A DNA stretch of 64,000 nucleotides, taken from Acanthococcus lagerstroemiae (Eukaryota; Arthropoda; Insecta; Hemiptera; Eriococcidae). The position numbers and the translations under genes were made by a program. This document shows positions 46,501 through 54,593 of the stretch, one piece after another. The stretch's first letter is position 1. Every line of letters starts with the position of its first letter. A model generated the notes under the pieces. It was not told where the DNA came from. It searched no databases and worked only from the letters and a program-made list of their open reading frames with translations. Location: NCBI GenBank assembly GCA_031841125.1, contig CM063109.1:27499321-27563320 (forward strand). The letters run 5' to 3'.

Positions 46501-47946
46501 ATAGGAAATAGGAAGTGAGTACTTTTTTCTGGTACAGTTGGAAATCTAATAAATGATGACATGGTGAGCAAGGAGTTGACATCTCTAATCAGAAATCAGG
46601 ACTGGAACGGAAGTTGGAAGTTGGAAGTTGAAAGGTCAGAAGTTGGAAGGGGAAGTAGAATTTTTTTTCAGAAGTTAAAGTGGAGGTGAAAATTTTTATT
46701 CCAACTTTTTCAGCCCTGAACGCAAATATTGAAAAAGACGTACACACTCTCTGATAAACTGAGCAGTCGTACTCGGCATTTGTTTCCACTGAAGTTTATC
46801 ACATTACTTTGATTATTCAATTGAGACCAGTTGAACAATAATTGACGATTTTTGTTGTGATTCGGTAATTTTAATTAATATTCTGTTGAAATAATTGAAT
46901 AGCATGCTCTCGTTGAAAAGTGTGAATAACTACCGCTGATCTTCCCCTATGCCGTCGAGCCGCCCATCCCGGTTTCGATTATTTGCGTTTCTCATTAGAA
47001 TAGGTATACAGAATCATAGAATCATATTATGTTCTCATGTCATTGTTTTTTGTTTTTTTTTACAAAATCTCAAATTGTTGTGTAGTGCTATTGGGACTTG
47101 AACCTAAGTTGTATGTGTTGGCAGCAGGGTAGCACTATCACGGTGGACTTACACATTCGAGTCGGGGACATGTAAATCCACCATCGGTATGTTCATTGTA
47201 TTTTTATCAGTTTGGGGTGAATAGATCACCCCAAACTGATAATACCCACAAAACGTTTACCTATGGTAGCGCTACCTAGGTAAGGTTGAGAAACCTCAGT
47301 ATATAAAAAAACTCGTTTTTAACGCTAAGGAGTTTTTTCTTATCAGGAGTTACAGATATTGCCTTGTTCAAATGAACGATAAGGTGTGAGTGTGAACATG
47401 ATGGCTGCGGATACAGCTAAGATCAAGAATTACCTTTATAATTTCAATTAATGTCCGTCGATATAAGTATGACAGTTTTAAACTGAATACAGTTGTTCTC
47501 CGAACGAACTCGTCGAGTACTCAAAGACGGTCCAAATGTTTATGAGGATCCTATAGTTGGGTGGAGGGTATGGCAATGCACGCATGCCAAAGTGGCTCCC
47601 CAGACACCGCATCCCTGGCCCGGAAACTACCCTGAGTATCGCGTCGGCGTATAAAGGTTCAACAGTTGATTCTCTGAAATGTTCTATGAAGCTGTTGTAT
47701 TGACATTGTCGTCGCTTTCACTATTGAATTCTTATACCAGATTTACAAATATTGATTTAGCGTGTGTTCTTAAACTATTTCTCAAAGCTAACGTTTTTTG
47801 TTATTTTTAGTGGCAAATTCGGTATATGGCTGGACGGCGATCTGTACCAGGGTCGAACGGAATCATGTCCCACCTTTAACAATGATCCGCTAGTACCGCA
47901 GCAAGACTTTGTGGTTAAAACCCTCGAATGTTGGGCATTCCTGTAA
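16387..47946 (+). CDS. mtd: OXR1/mustard homologue, C-terminal TLDc part (4 exons, 5' end not identified)
   Basis: Joining 16387-16546, 29559-29680, 33813-33982 and 47811-47946 gives one open frame ending in TAA. All joins are GT...AG and the phases agree (1, 0, 2). The product is a whole TLDc domain: lead-in LTEEHRKQLYRHLPPRAEG, core YSWTLVFSTSQHGFSLNSLY, then SDHFYGNGESLLF, WTGENLYFIKGN, LSIGAGDGKFGIWLDGDL and the terminal KTLECWAFL. From family knowledge, OXR1/NCOA7/mustard proteins protect against oxidative damage and bind or disassemble the V-ATPase through TLDc; long isoforms add LysM and GRAM-like domains upstream. I see neither upstream domain here, so those exons lie left of the window or the gene uses a short isoform. 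The first exon opens with an in-frame ATG four codons in (16396), but the acceptor before it suggests an internal exon. Family assignment is very secure; mustard orthology is inferred from near-identity of the domain. Confidence 0.93.
18348..18503 (+). CDS. small ORF of 51 codons inside the mtd intron, unknown
   Basis: ATG at 18348 to TAA at 18501-18503 encodes MASLKEENMIVSAGGYEIIA followed by EIYNRVSESEVAF and ending YTYIRSTS. Codon choice and the alternation of acidic, aliphatic and glycine residues look more coding-like than the surroundings. It matches no family I know. A possible acceptor (TTCAG) lies a few bases upstream. Chance ORFs of this length are common, so this is only a candidate. 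Confidence 0.2.
   Translation: MASLKEENMIVSAGGYEIIAEIYNRVSESEVAFMKVTRIGGRNYTYIRSTS
20949..21428 (+). repeat. tandem duplication, unit about 265 bp
   Basis: Unit 1 starts GCGAGTCGATCTTATGGCGG at 20949 and unit 2 starts GCGAGTTAATCTTATGGCGG at 21214. Both continue through CCACTACATT and TCACTGGTTGATCTGGTGAT. Shorter TGACATTGCCTGATGTT sub-repeats lie inside. Confidence 0.75.
21842..22042 (+). CDS. short open frame, possibly a degraded coding fragment
   Basis: A 66-codon frame starts with TTG; its first ATG is at about 21899. It reads LLDFFPSVNIEVVQSMTECK, then VDNNYRMDERTFSIQVQQAW, and ends KFGTVVR before TAA. It has codon-like composition but no recognised motif. It lies between tandem-duplicated repeats and a tRNA-like block, so a transposon remnant is the likeliest source if it is not chance. 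Confidence 0.15.
   Translation: MITALLDFFPSVNIEVVQSMTECKTIQKTSPQDRVDNNYRMDERTFSIQVQQAWKAVFMKFGTVVR
22255..22325 (+). ncRNA. tRNA-like sequence, probable SINE head
   Basis: TGGCCAAGTGG resembles a Pol III A box and GGTCCGAGTCCC a B box at tRNA-like spacing, with a CGCTTCGCAATCC anticodon-loop-like middle. The acceptor arms do not pair well, so a functional tRNA is unlikely. A GC-rich tail follows to about 22700. Confidence 0.4.
22768..23545 (+). repeat. tandem duplication, units of about 343 and 432 bp
   Basis: Copy 1 (22768-23110) and copy 2 (23114-23545) share CAATGTGTCCT, CTTCAATCAAGAATGC, CTTGACC/CTCGACC-TTGGCTC, GAAACTCCTCA and CTAACGGAGATG. Both end in GTTATTTATTT. Confidence 0.7.
23920..23946 (+). 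repeat. (AG)n microsatellite
   Basis: An uninterrupted run of about 13 AG units. Confidence 0.9.
25498..25676. mobile_element. hAT-like MITE, 179 bp
   Basis: Ends CAGGGACGTACC and GGTACGGCCCTG. Flanking octamers ATAGAAGT and GTAGAAGT match at 7 of 8. G-run near the left end and C-run near the right. No ORF. Confidence 0.75.
26619..27994 (+). repeat. dispersed direct duplication of about 350 bp
   Basis: 26619-26988 and 27661-27994 share GTGCTCCATATCTGGTTCCA, GGGCGCCAAAATCAGTTCTT, AAGTACACGTTGATGGTTCA and TATAGGATCAAA. The spacer holds TTCTAGCTTCC repeats and a hAT-like element. Confidence 0.75.
27424..27585. mobile_element. hAT-like MITE, 162 bp
   Basis: Ends CAGGGCTGTACCC and GGTACGGCCCTG. 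Flanks CATTCAAC and TATTCAGC agree at 6 of 8 with two transitions. It looks related to 25498-25676. Confidence 0.65.
29559..29680 (+). CDS. mtd: mtd/OXR1 TLDc exon B
   Basis: The acceptor is TATTTTAG and the donor is GTGAGT. It encodes (G)YSWTLVFSTSQHGFSLNSLY through VIQDTESN, the first beta strands of TLDc. Entry phase is 1 and exit phase is 0, matching its neighbours. Confidence 0.93.
31074..31274. mobile_element. hAT-like MITE, 201 bp, exact 8-bp TSD
   Basis: Ends CAGGGGCGAAAC and GTTTCGCTACTG. Both flanks are GCGGTACT (31066-31073, 31275-31282), an exact 8-bp target-site duplication. C-runs lie near both ends. Confidence 0.85.
31475..31714. mobile_element. probable hAT-like MITE
   Basis: Starts CAGGGTGACC and ends GGGCACCTTG; inside are GTCAGGGAA motifs and a T-run/G-run. 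No good flanking duplication was found, so ends are approximate. Confidence 0.45.
31971..33139. mobile_element. composite hAT-like element, 1169 bp, exact 8-bp TSD
   Basis: Ends CAGGGGCGAAAATAAGG and CTACGCCACGTCCCTG; flanks GTCCTACG at 31963-31970 and 33140-33147 are identical. The interior holds about three tandem units of 260-310 bp (near 32069, 32331 and 32642), each with GACGACGRATTTGAATTC. Terminus-like sequence also occurs internally at 32027-32058 and 32935. No transposase frame. Confidence 0.85.
33813..33982 (+). CDS. mtd: mtd/OXR1 TLDc exon C
   Basis: The acceptor is CTGTACAG and the donor is GTAAGT. It encodes VFGALTSCTLKMSDHFYGNG through LSIGAG plus two bases of an aspartate codon. 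It carries the SDHFYGxGE and WTGEN motifs typical of TLDc. Confidence 0.93.
34373..34505 (-). repeat. GC-rich interspersed repeat, copy 1
   Basis: On the minus strand it carries GCACGCATGCCAAAGTGGC, AGACACCGCA and CCCGGAAATTACCC, also found at 47536-47655 on the plus strand. Confidence 0.65.
34642..34837. mobile_element. hAT-like MITE, 196 bp
   Basis: Ends CAGGGCCGGTTTGAGC and TTCGCACCAGCCCTG. Flanks CTCGAGCC and CTTGAGCA agree at 6 of 8. Confidence 0.65.
35805..36165 (+). repeat. A/C-rich strand-biased block, possible retroelement tail
   Basis: The plus strand is strikingly poor in G and T, with many ACA/CAA tracts, unlike its surroundings. Near its end lies CTGATGGTGGCATAACAGTC followed by GAAAGC, a motif type seen near ends of Penelope-like and LINE elements. 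No reverse transcriptase was recognised. Confidence 0.35.
38511..38631. repeat. GTTACCC cluster with inverted flanks
   Basis: About seven GTTACCC-like heptamers lie within 120 bp and the last faces an inverted GGGTAAC. AATGCGC (38502) and GCGCATC flank it, suggesting a fold-back unit of about 38499-38651. Confidence 0.55.
39186..40084. mobile_element. hAT-like element, 899 bp, exact 8-bp TSD
   Basis: Ends CAGGGCTGTGATAACGGAAC and CCGGTTCACAGCCCTG. Both flanks are AATAAAAA (39178-39185, 40085-40092). Sub-terminal regions are full of GGTAACGTTA/CCGTTA repeats. No transposase frame. The short palindrome at 39867-39895 lies within it. Confidence 0.85.
39859..39903. repeat. perfect palindrome between 10-bp direct repeats
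   Basis: GGTCTTCACC at 39859-39868 and 39894-39903 flanks a 25-nt palindrome whose arms are TTTGACTATATA and TATATAGTCAAA. Confidence 0.85.
42493..43080 (+). repeat. tandem repeat, period about 111-116 bp, interrupted
   Basis: Units starting at about 42502, 42613 and 42729 share GAACATGTGTTGAAAG, CACAAAC, GTTTTGTTTGATRCTGTTG, CAGTCAGT and GTGTTGATATCACTCA. The third is split by the 42740-42983 element. Confidence 0.75.
42740..42983. mobile_element. 244-bp MITE inside the tandem repeat
   Basis: Ends GCTGACAGGAAGAAAGGACC-like (left has AAAGGGACCTCAGAGC) and GGTCCTTTTCTTCCTGTCAGC are inverted over about 33 bp. The flanks continue the third tandem unit. Target duplication unclear (ACATCTG and ACATGTA nearby). 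Confidence 0.75.
44095..44290 (+). repeat. short direct repeat, spacing about 135 bp
   Basis: AAATTAAAATCAGRGATCAAT followed by a GGTTGGTTTAAT/GGATTGGCTTAAT motif occurs at about 44097 and 44228. Confidence 0.5.
44899..45400. repeat. inverted repeat, arms about 43 bp
   Basis: Arms 44899-44943 and 45359-45400 are inverted copies: ACCCGAGCAAAGTCATA... and ...TATGACTTTGCACCCGAGT, with ...AAGTTAGACGACT facing AGTCGTCTAACTTG. Confidence 0.65.
45395..45526. repeat. second palindrome overlapping the right arm
   Basis: CGAGTATTGACATCCGCCAT..TTGGTGCCCGAT pairs with ATCAGGCACCAA..ATGGCAGATGTCAGTGCTCG over about 45-bp arms. This makes a nested fold-back structure with 44899-45400. Confidence 0.65.
47187..47298 (-). 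repeat. interspersed palindromic repeat, copy B
   Basis: Reverse-complement relative of 11331-11451. Its centre is a long palindrome: arms TTATCAGTTTGGGGTGA and TCACCCCAAACTGATAA. Confidence 0.65.
47536..47655 (+). repeat. GC-rich interspersed repeat, copy 2
   Basis: It carries ATGCACGCATGCCAAAGTGG, AGACACCGCAT and CCCGGAAACTACCC, then GAGTATCGCG. Family unknown; no tRNA-like or LINE-like head seen. Confidence 0.65.
47811..47946 (+). CDS. mtd: mtd/OXR1 terminal coding exon D
   Basis: The acceptor is TTATTTTTAG. The exon completes the split aspartate codon and reads GKFGIWLDGDLYQGRTES through KTLECWAFL, with TAA at 47944-47946. The ECWAFL-like end is the usual C-terminus of OXR1-type TLDc proteins, so the protein end is complete. 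Confidence 0.93.
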
Positions 47947-49450
47947 TGAAACAAAAACGGATCGAGAGACAAACACGGTCGAAGCGGAAAATCGTTTTAT
48001 ACAGAATTGAAATAACATTGAAACCAAAAATGAGAAGGGAGAAGAAAACAGTATAATATTATCTATATACGTTATTATATTAATTTATAAAATCTGGAAG
48101 GAAAGCATAGATAACTTTCCGCTCGCTATTCAGCTTCAAATTCCCAACCGTGTGTTTGTGTGTGTTTTCTAGTAAACCCGACTAATTTTTACAAATACCG
48201 GGAACGCTTTTTTTTTTCGTTTTTCTTTCTCTTTTCGTTCGAAATGACGTTTTTTCGCGTATACGCATCGTGCATTGTGCTACATCCAACGACTCGATTA
48301 GTCGGAGTATTATACATAAGATACAAATCTTACATATTACTCTCGCGTTCGCCTAGATGATTGGATTCGTTTTTTGTTTTTCTAAGTGTGAGCTCACATT
48401 TGCGGTGTTGTGCCCATGCTCTGACGCGTGAGTACCGTGGGCCATCCGTACGTAGTCGCGCCGGGTACCGGGTCGTGTTGAGCTCGTAGTATGCTGTCTA
48501 AGATGAATTATAAAAATCGCCTTCCACATATCACCTTATAATGTCGTCGCAAATACAATTATTTCGAGAATTATCATTTACACACGCGATATTTTCGACG
48601 CGTTAGTTTTGTACGTAGATTATAAATGATATATATTTTTTTTTCACTAATATTTGTACGTTTTTAGTGTATCTTAGGTACTGAGTGAAAAAAATTATAT
48701 CAACGTGTAAATTTAGAGAGACGAGAAGCTATAAATATGAAATTTTAGTTTCTTTCGTCAACTTTCAAGCCAGTTGTAGATGAAATAGAGCGTGAAAGAA
48801 GGAGAAATAGGAAAGTTAAAGAAAAAGCAAGTATATAATTGACGTATTTAGTTCGTACAAGTTGAATATATTCATAATTATTATTACTACTATTCATAAT
48901 GAATTATTTTAACGTTCCTAACTGAAAAAGAATTTCGTTAAATTCGATTTATTCTATTGAAGAAGAAAGAACATGCTAACGTAAACTTATTTCTCGTTCG
49001 TCATTGACTCTTTTGCACTGGTTGAGGCGTTTTAGTTGGAATTGCAAAGTTAACCTGCATCCATACAATGCGCGTTCCTTATGTTCGAAAAGTGTTCCGA
49101 GTTGAGGGTCTATTGGTTGAAGCTACGAGCGTCTACAACCAGTTGAAATTGTTAAATTTTCACGAAAACACCGATATCAGATTTCTATTATTAGTAATTC
49201 ACTTTTCATCTCCATACGAAAGGTTCATATACATTTTGTAGTTTCTCGATACGTTTATTTATTTTTCATATTTAAAAAAAAAAAATTATTTATTTAGAAA
49301 CACAAGTCAATTGTTTTTAGAACATAAGAATATTTGGTTTATCGGTTACTTTTTTTTTTTTTGTACTTATACTAATGTACTTTGTGTTTCTAGTGTAAAA
49401 GTTATATAGAAAAACTTCTTGAAAAAATAAAAAGTAAAAAAAAAGTAAAG
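47947..49450 (+). other. probable 3' UTR of the mtd/OXR1 gene
   Basis: AT-rich sequence with T and A runs follows the TLDc stop codon directly. The first well-placed AATAAA (49426-49431) comes about 1.5 kb on, in an A-rich context. No ORF of interest. Its true end may differ. Confidence 0.5.
49426..49431 (+). terminator. possible mtd/OXR1 poly(A) signal
   Basis: AATAAA in an A-rich context, about 1.48 kb past the stop at 47946. A later AATAAA near 53446 would give a longer UTR. Confidence 0.35.
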
Positions 49451-52400
49451 CTAGGTTATTAATTGATTAATCAATATGCATTTTGTAACATATGTAGTTC
49501 GATATAATGTTATTTAATAGCGGGTACGAGAAGAATTATTGATTTATTTAAATTAATCGTGTGTGATATTCGCTTTAATTGAGGAAATTTTACGCTGTGT
49601 GCAATATTCAGTCGGGACAGTGTACCCGATTGTTTTGTATGTTGCGTGGAAACAAAGCTTCTTAGCTTCCAGAAAAGATGAAATTGGTGTATATGCTCTG
49701 TAACGATTGTTGTAGAGGTTGAACGTCAATTAAGGGGCGACTAAATTCTGAGCCTTCGAGTTCAGTCACGTCACTTGTGTACTGCCATTTCGCGACTTTG
49801 ATCGGCATTTGTTCTTTGTATTCAGGCACGGCCTGGCAATTAAATTTTTGGGATGCAAATCGTAAGAGGCCCGATCAACAAATTTAAAAATGTTTTCAGT
49901 GATGTTACGGATCGCGACAAAAAGGGCCCACAAGGCCACCAGGGATCGAAAGGTCCGGGATGCATTTGCATCTCCGCTCCCCCAGCCAGGCTGTGCGTGT
50001 TTGTATTCGGTAATTTATTCCGATCCAGTTTCTCTTGTATCGTAGATCAGAGATGAGCACGTCAGGATCGGTGAATCGTTTGAAGATATGGATCAAGATT
50101 TTACGGATTACATTGATTGCTTCGTCTCAAGTGAGGTTATAGTAGCCTATTACCTTTATAATCGTAAGGGTTGAATCTAGTTTAATTGTATAGGTTCATT
50201 TAGAATGGATGAAGTTGTAACCCTACGAGTTGAATAGATTCAACGCCGATGGTAACAATAGTTGGCACCTTTCAGTTAGGAGCATGATAAATGACACTTG
50301 AGATTTTGGATCTTGGAAGTCTAATCAATCGCGAAGTATTGTGATCTGAGTTAATGTATGGCTCATCTCTGCCTAGACGCCAGTATTTCGTAGCCAGCTC
50401 AGGTATTCTTACGTGTGTTCTCTTATTTTGTAGCTGTCATTACTCATACATGTAGGCAGCCGGAGTTTTTGGTTTTAGAGTTCATCCTGATTGTTCCAGT
50501 AGGTCGTGGATATTTACAAGCCCAATCCTTAACCCCCCCCCCTCCCCAGTAATGACAATCTTAGTAAAGGAGAGAAAAAAATTCGTGAGTCTGAAGTCGT
50601 TCTGTTCGTTTTCGGCAGTTCAACACATACAACTTCTGTATATTATTTTAGAAATGTGTTGTCATTTTACTTTTAAGTTCGCAGAAGCACCTGAAAGTAA
50701 TTCATTTCCTGTTCATTTAAACAATTTCGAACAAAAACCGACGGAATAAAACATATACAATCCCGTTTGTTTTGCGGTTGCTCCGTGTTTTAGGCAATGT
50801 CGGGAACGCTCACTGGTTGGACGTCTCTTACATTTGCCTATGGGAGAGTAATGATAAAAAAGTTAACGTATATGAAACTTGGAAGTTTACCCAAATTGAA
50901 GAAGATTTCACTTATTCCTAGGATTTCTTATATAAATGCCGACTGATAAACTATTTAGAAAAGAATTGTCTGTTTGAAATCGTGTAAATGTCTGCTAACG
51001 CTAACAGACAGCTTGCCACCCAGTGAGATGTCACTGCAGTTGACGACATTGCCTAGCTGTATTTTAAACTTTAACGATAGAAAGGCTCAAAACTCACAAA
51101 TAGTGCACTTTTTGAACAGCCATTTAAGGATTTAGCCAGGTCCCATTTTGTCATTCTCATTTCTTATTAATTTTCCACCTTTATCAATGTCGCAGTGTTT
51201 ACGTGAATTTCATACTTCATTTTTCATTGTTCTATGGGAGCGACTACAACGCTCCCTGTGGCTTTGTTGTATAACTGAACGGATTTTCGTGGAGTGCGTA
51301 CCTAGTCTGCGTGAAGTTACCATACTTCTTTGTGGATGCCGGGCACCATTTTGTTCCGGTTTTCTTTAGTTTCTTGTTTGTTCCTGCCCAGTAACAGATG
51401 ATTGAACTTTTGAGTGGTTTTTGTGCTTCGGTATCCAAGTTTGAAAGTAAAACATTACTGCGCTGGTTATTTCATATCGCTCTTGACTGCTGTTCCTGTC
51501 GCTGCTGTTGAGTATTTTCGTGTATCCGCATGGATTACCAGGTACTGGAACTATATGTATTACCATGTATGTAAGTGCATGAAAAGGTAGTTAGAATCTT
51601 GAATCGTATTACGCATCTATTGGCTTACGGTTTGTCTCAGTCAGATCTTAAAGACGTTTAATCCTCATCAATCAACTCTGATACAGAGCATATTATCTAA
51701 ATAAATAGCGTTTATATGACGATTCATACGCATCACACAGTGATGAAATCAAAATGTTGAGCGTTCAGGTGGGTTTAGTACTTAGCCTTAGTGGCGATTG
51801 ATCTCAAATTGTATTCGAGATTAGAATTTGGTAAATACTCGACATAGAGCTGAATAGGATACTGCATAGTTTACCGAGCTTTAGTCATTTTCTGAATGGA
51901 TAATTTCGCTACATGCCCGAAGCTTGATCATTGATCATATTTCCATTCCAAGGCCAATCTGCGAAAGTTAATGTTCAGGATGATGTACGCATCGTATGTT
52001 CACGGTTAACCTAAAATAATTCCGCGTAAACGTGACATTTTACCATTATTTTTGCCGTTGTCTCCCCTCCGATTACACAAAAATGCCCTCGAACTAAGAT
52101 GAAAAATACAGATACGACTATCGGATACCTATTTAACGTAACCCATTTTATGTTTGTTAACATCACACGTATTCTCACATTTCTTATTATTAATGTTCAC
52201 CCATCCTAAATCTATCGGGAAGAATTCATTGTGCAGCTTCGTCAATTTTTTTTTTTACATATACTTTTTCTGCAAGTTTCAACTTGAATCGTAATTTGTT
52301 GTATTCACTAGTCTTGTTTTTATTTTTATTTTGCCGCGTTATGAATATAAACTATTGTAGCTGTAATGTCGATTTTTGTTTTCCTAATTATTAAGAGTGT

Positions 52401-54065
52401 GCATTAAAATCAAATTGACTCGGTTAACGTTAGAGGCTTGCCTGATTCACTGTCAGTGATATTATGAGGAAGGTATATAAAAGCTTTTTGAAAATGCTCA
52501 ATGTGAATTAGACGGCATTGTTGGATCGCGTTTCATTTTTTTTAACTGCTCGCTTAATTCGTGAAATTCGAGAATCACTATACCAAAAATGAAAGCATTT
52601 GATTTGAGTTAGATTAAAGCAAAGGTGTATAGTGAGCCCCATAAAAAACATGAACCCTCTTAGAAAACATTTGCTGCTCGTCCTCCCTGCATAAAATGTA
52701 GATCGGCAGAGCAGTGTCGGTTGTGTGAAGTTAATGAAATACAGATGATTTGTGATTGTGGAAGTACCTTTAAAATTGAGGTAGTTACCTGTCTCATTTT
52801 ATGTTGCATTTTCTGGTTACTCCGTTACTGAATTTATGTGTGGGCTCTCGTATACATCAAGTATTACACGCATTCGCCAGATATTTTCTTTTCAATACTG
52901 TTACTATTATTATAATTTATAATTATTATTTTTGTATTATTAAAACAAAACTACGTCTAGTCTGTATTCTGTTATTGAGGTTTTATATAATTTCTGTTCA
53001 TTTTGCATGGATATTTATGTATTTTTTAATTAGAGTATTGTGTATGATTTGAAAAAGTAACGATTATGTACTTTTTATTTACTGAAAATGAATTTTGCTT
53101 TTTGGCCTATTTATTAACACCAATGAAACATAACAGGATTTTGTTTTTGTAACCTGTCCTCGTTTTCGCTTTCTTTTCCCGCTTTTTTCGAAAAAGCTTT
53201 TTACTGATTAATGGTTTTACATGGCGTTGTATGTCAATTTTTACGATGTGGTTGCATTGAAGAAAACAAATGCGTGGATGTTTGTTACACTCGGTATTTG
53301 TAATTGTGTGCATGCGTGGTATATCTGTGTTTAGTATTTCATAAGGCGGTGTTATTTAAAAAAAAAAATGTATGTCGTGTAAGATCGAAAATGTTTATTT
53401 TTAATTCCGAGTTATACAGTTACTGTTTACCATTATATTGTGTTAATAAATGACTGAAAAAATTATTGGCGTGTTATTACCGTTAACTAATTGGAAAAGC
53501 ATGTAGCCTTATGGTTTGGATACATCAGAAATCCTTTATAGTTCTAATGGTCTAATAATTTAATTAGTAAGAACTGCTTGTAACGATATTGAAGGCCCCT
53601 GAAGAATCGCCGTTATATTCAGTTGGCCGCTAAAAGCGGTTGGTGCATTTTCAAGTCTAAAATGATTTCTTTGTGCATTCTATAAAATTTGGTATGCATC
53701 ATGATGGGGAACATGCGTGCAGTGGTTTATTATTTTATTATTGCGTACGTACCTGAAAGTGAGAATGATCATGTTAATTCAAGGTTAACCTGTGCCTAAA
53801 TTATCTACAATTGTTGCACTCTAGAGGTACTGTCAAATGAGGCACTTTGGAACAGCTAGGTAACTCGGAACACTAAGAGATTCGCACAGATAGATTTCGA
53901 CCGTTCGCTGCTTATGTACTCATAAGTGCGAGGAAAGGTTAGGGGATTAGCTTGAATAGGCATGTAAGGGGGCTTGTACGTATGTCTGCTAATGCGTTCT
54001 ATGTTACCCCTGTTCCAAGGTACTCCACTTGAAAGTATACATAGATAATACTACGGACATTCATT
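49451..54065. other. non-coding stretch between the mtd/OXR1 and archease genes
   Basis: AT-rich with no convincing ORF. It contains a small hAT-like element (49823-49999) and a C-run at about 50530. The stretch 51900-53460 is T/A-rich and could be distal UTR; nothing else was identified. Confidence 0.5.
49823..49999. mobile_element. hAT-like MITE, 177 bp, exact 8-bp TSD
   Basis: Ends CAGGCACGGCCTGGC and GCCAGGCTGTGCGTG. Flanks are both TTTGTATT (49815-49822, 50000-50007). Confidence 0.8.
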
Positions 54066-54071
54066 TTTATT
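54066..54071 (-). terminator. possible archease poly(A) signal
   Basis: TTTATT on the plus strand reads AATAAA on the archease strand, about 340 nt past the stop codon. Position and context are reasonable; the cleavage site is not visible. Confidence 0.4.
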
Positions 54072-54413
54072 GAAATAACATGTAATTTTTTTTACTGCGA
54101 ATTGTTTCATCCATGGAAGAATGTTAACGTTTCGACGGCAAATTTAGGAAGTTATCATCCATAAAGGAAAATATCAGAATAAAGCAAAAATCCATTTTGA
54201 CCAGTAAAACGGCTTAAAACTTGGAATTAAGTTTAAGAAAAAAAGAAACAGATTTTCACAATGTGAGATGGATCCTGGATTGTTAGATTATTACGATTCA
54301 ATAGCTCTTGACAAGTGGAGAATGTGGAAGAAGAACAACCAGATTGATTCTGAATTTAGAATAATTCATGTGAAGTACCTATAAAAATTTATATATTTAC
54401 ATAGCAAAACATA

Positions 54414-54593
54414 TTAAATATCCACAATAACAAACACATCGCATTTCTCTTCACCCTCGTGAATTTGCATATTGGAGTATGTAATAGCTTTGATATCTGC
54501 TCCTTGAGGATGTTTGCCAATCTCGAACGTTTCTCCGTAACCTCGAGCAGTAATTTTGAAATTTTCTCGATCGAACTCAAGTATTTCAACTTT
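54414..54593 (-). CDS. archease: archease exon 4, stop
   Basis: The acceptor is GTTTCAG. It encodes KVEILEFDREN through HPQGADIKAITYSNMQ and VFVIVDI, with TAA at 54414-54416. The HPQG..KAITY..M block is strongly conserved in archeases. Confidence 0.95.
   Translation of the reverse strand, partial: KVEILEFDRENFKITARGYGETFEIGKHPQGADIKAITYSNMQIHEGEEKCDVFVIVDI

Larger units (their letters stand above)
33983..47810 (+). other. mtd/OXR1 intron between exons C and D (13.8 kb)
   Basis: It holds hAT-like elements (34642, 39186), a GC-rich repeat family, tandem repeats (42493-43080), nested palindromes (44899-45526) and an A/C-rich block (35805-36165). The longest open frame (37400-37906, minus) is unrecognised and plausibly chance. 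Confidence 0.8.

Noticed and set aside
31087..50540. C- and G-homopolymer runs as assembly artefacts or G-quadruplex promoters
   Set aside because: Most lie inside hAT-like elements where they recur as part of the element, so no independent meaning is needed. Long-read confirmation would still be useful for their lengths.
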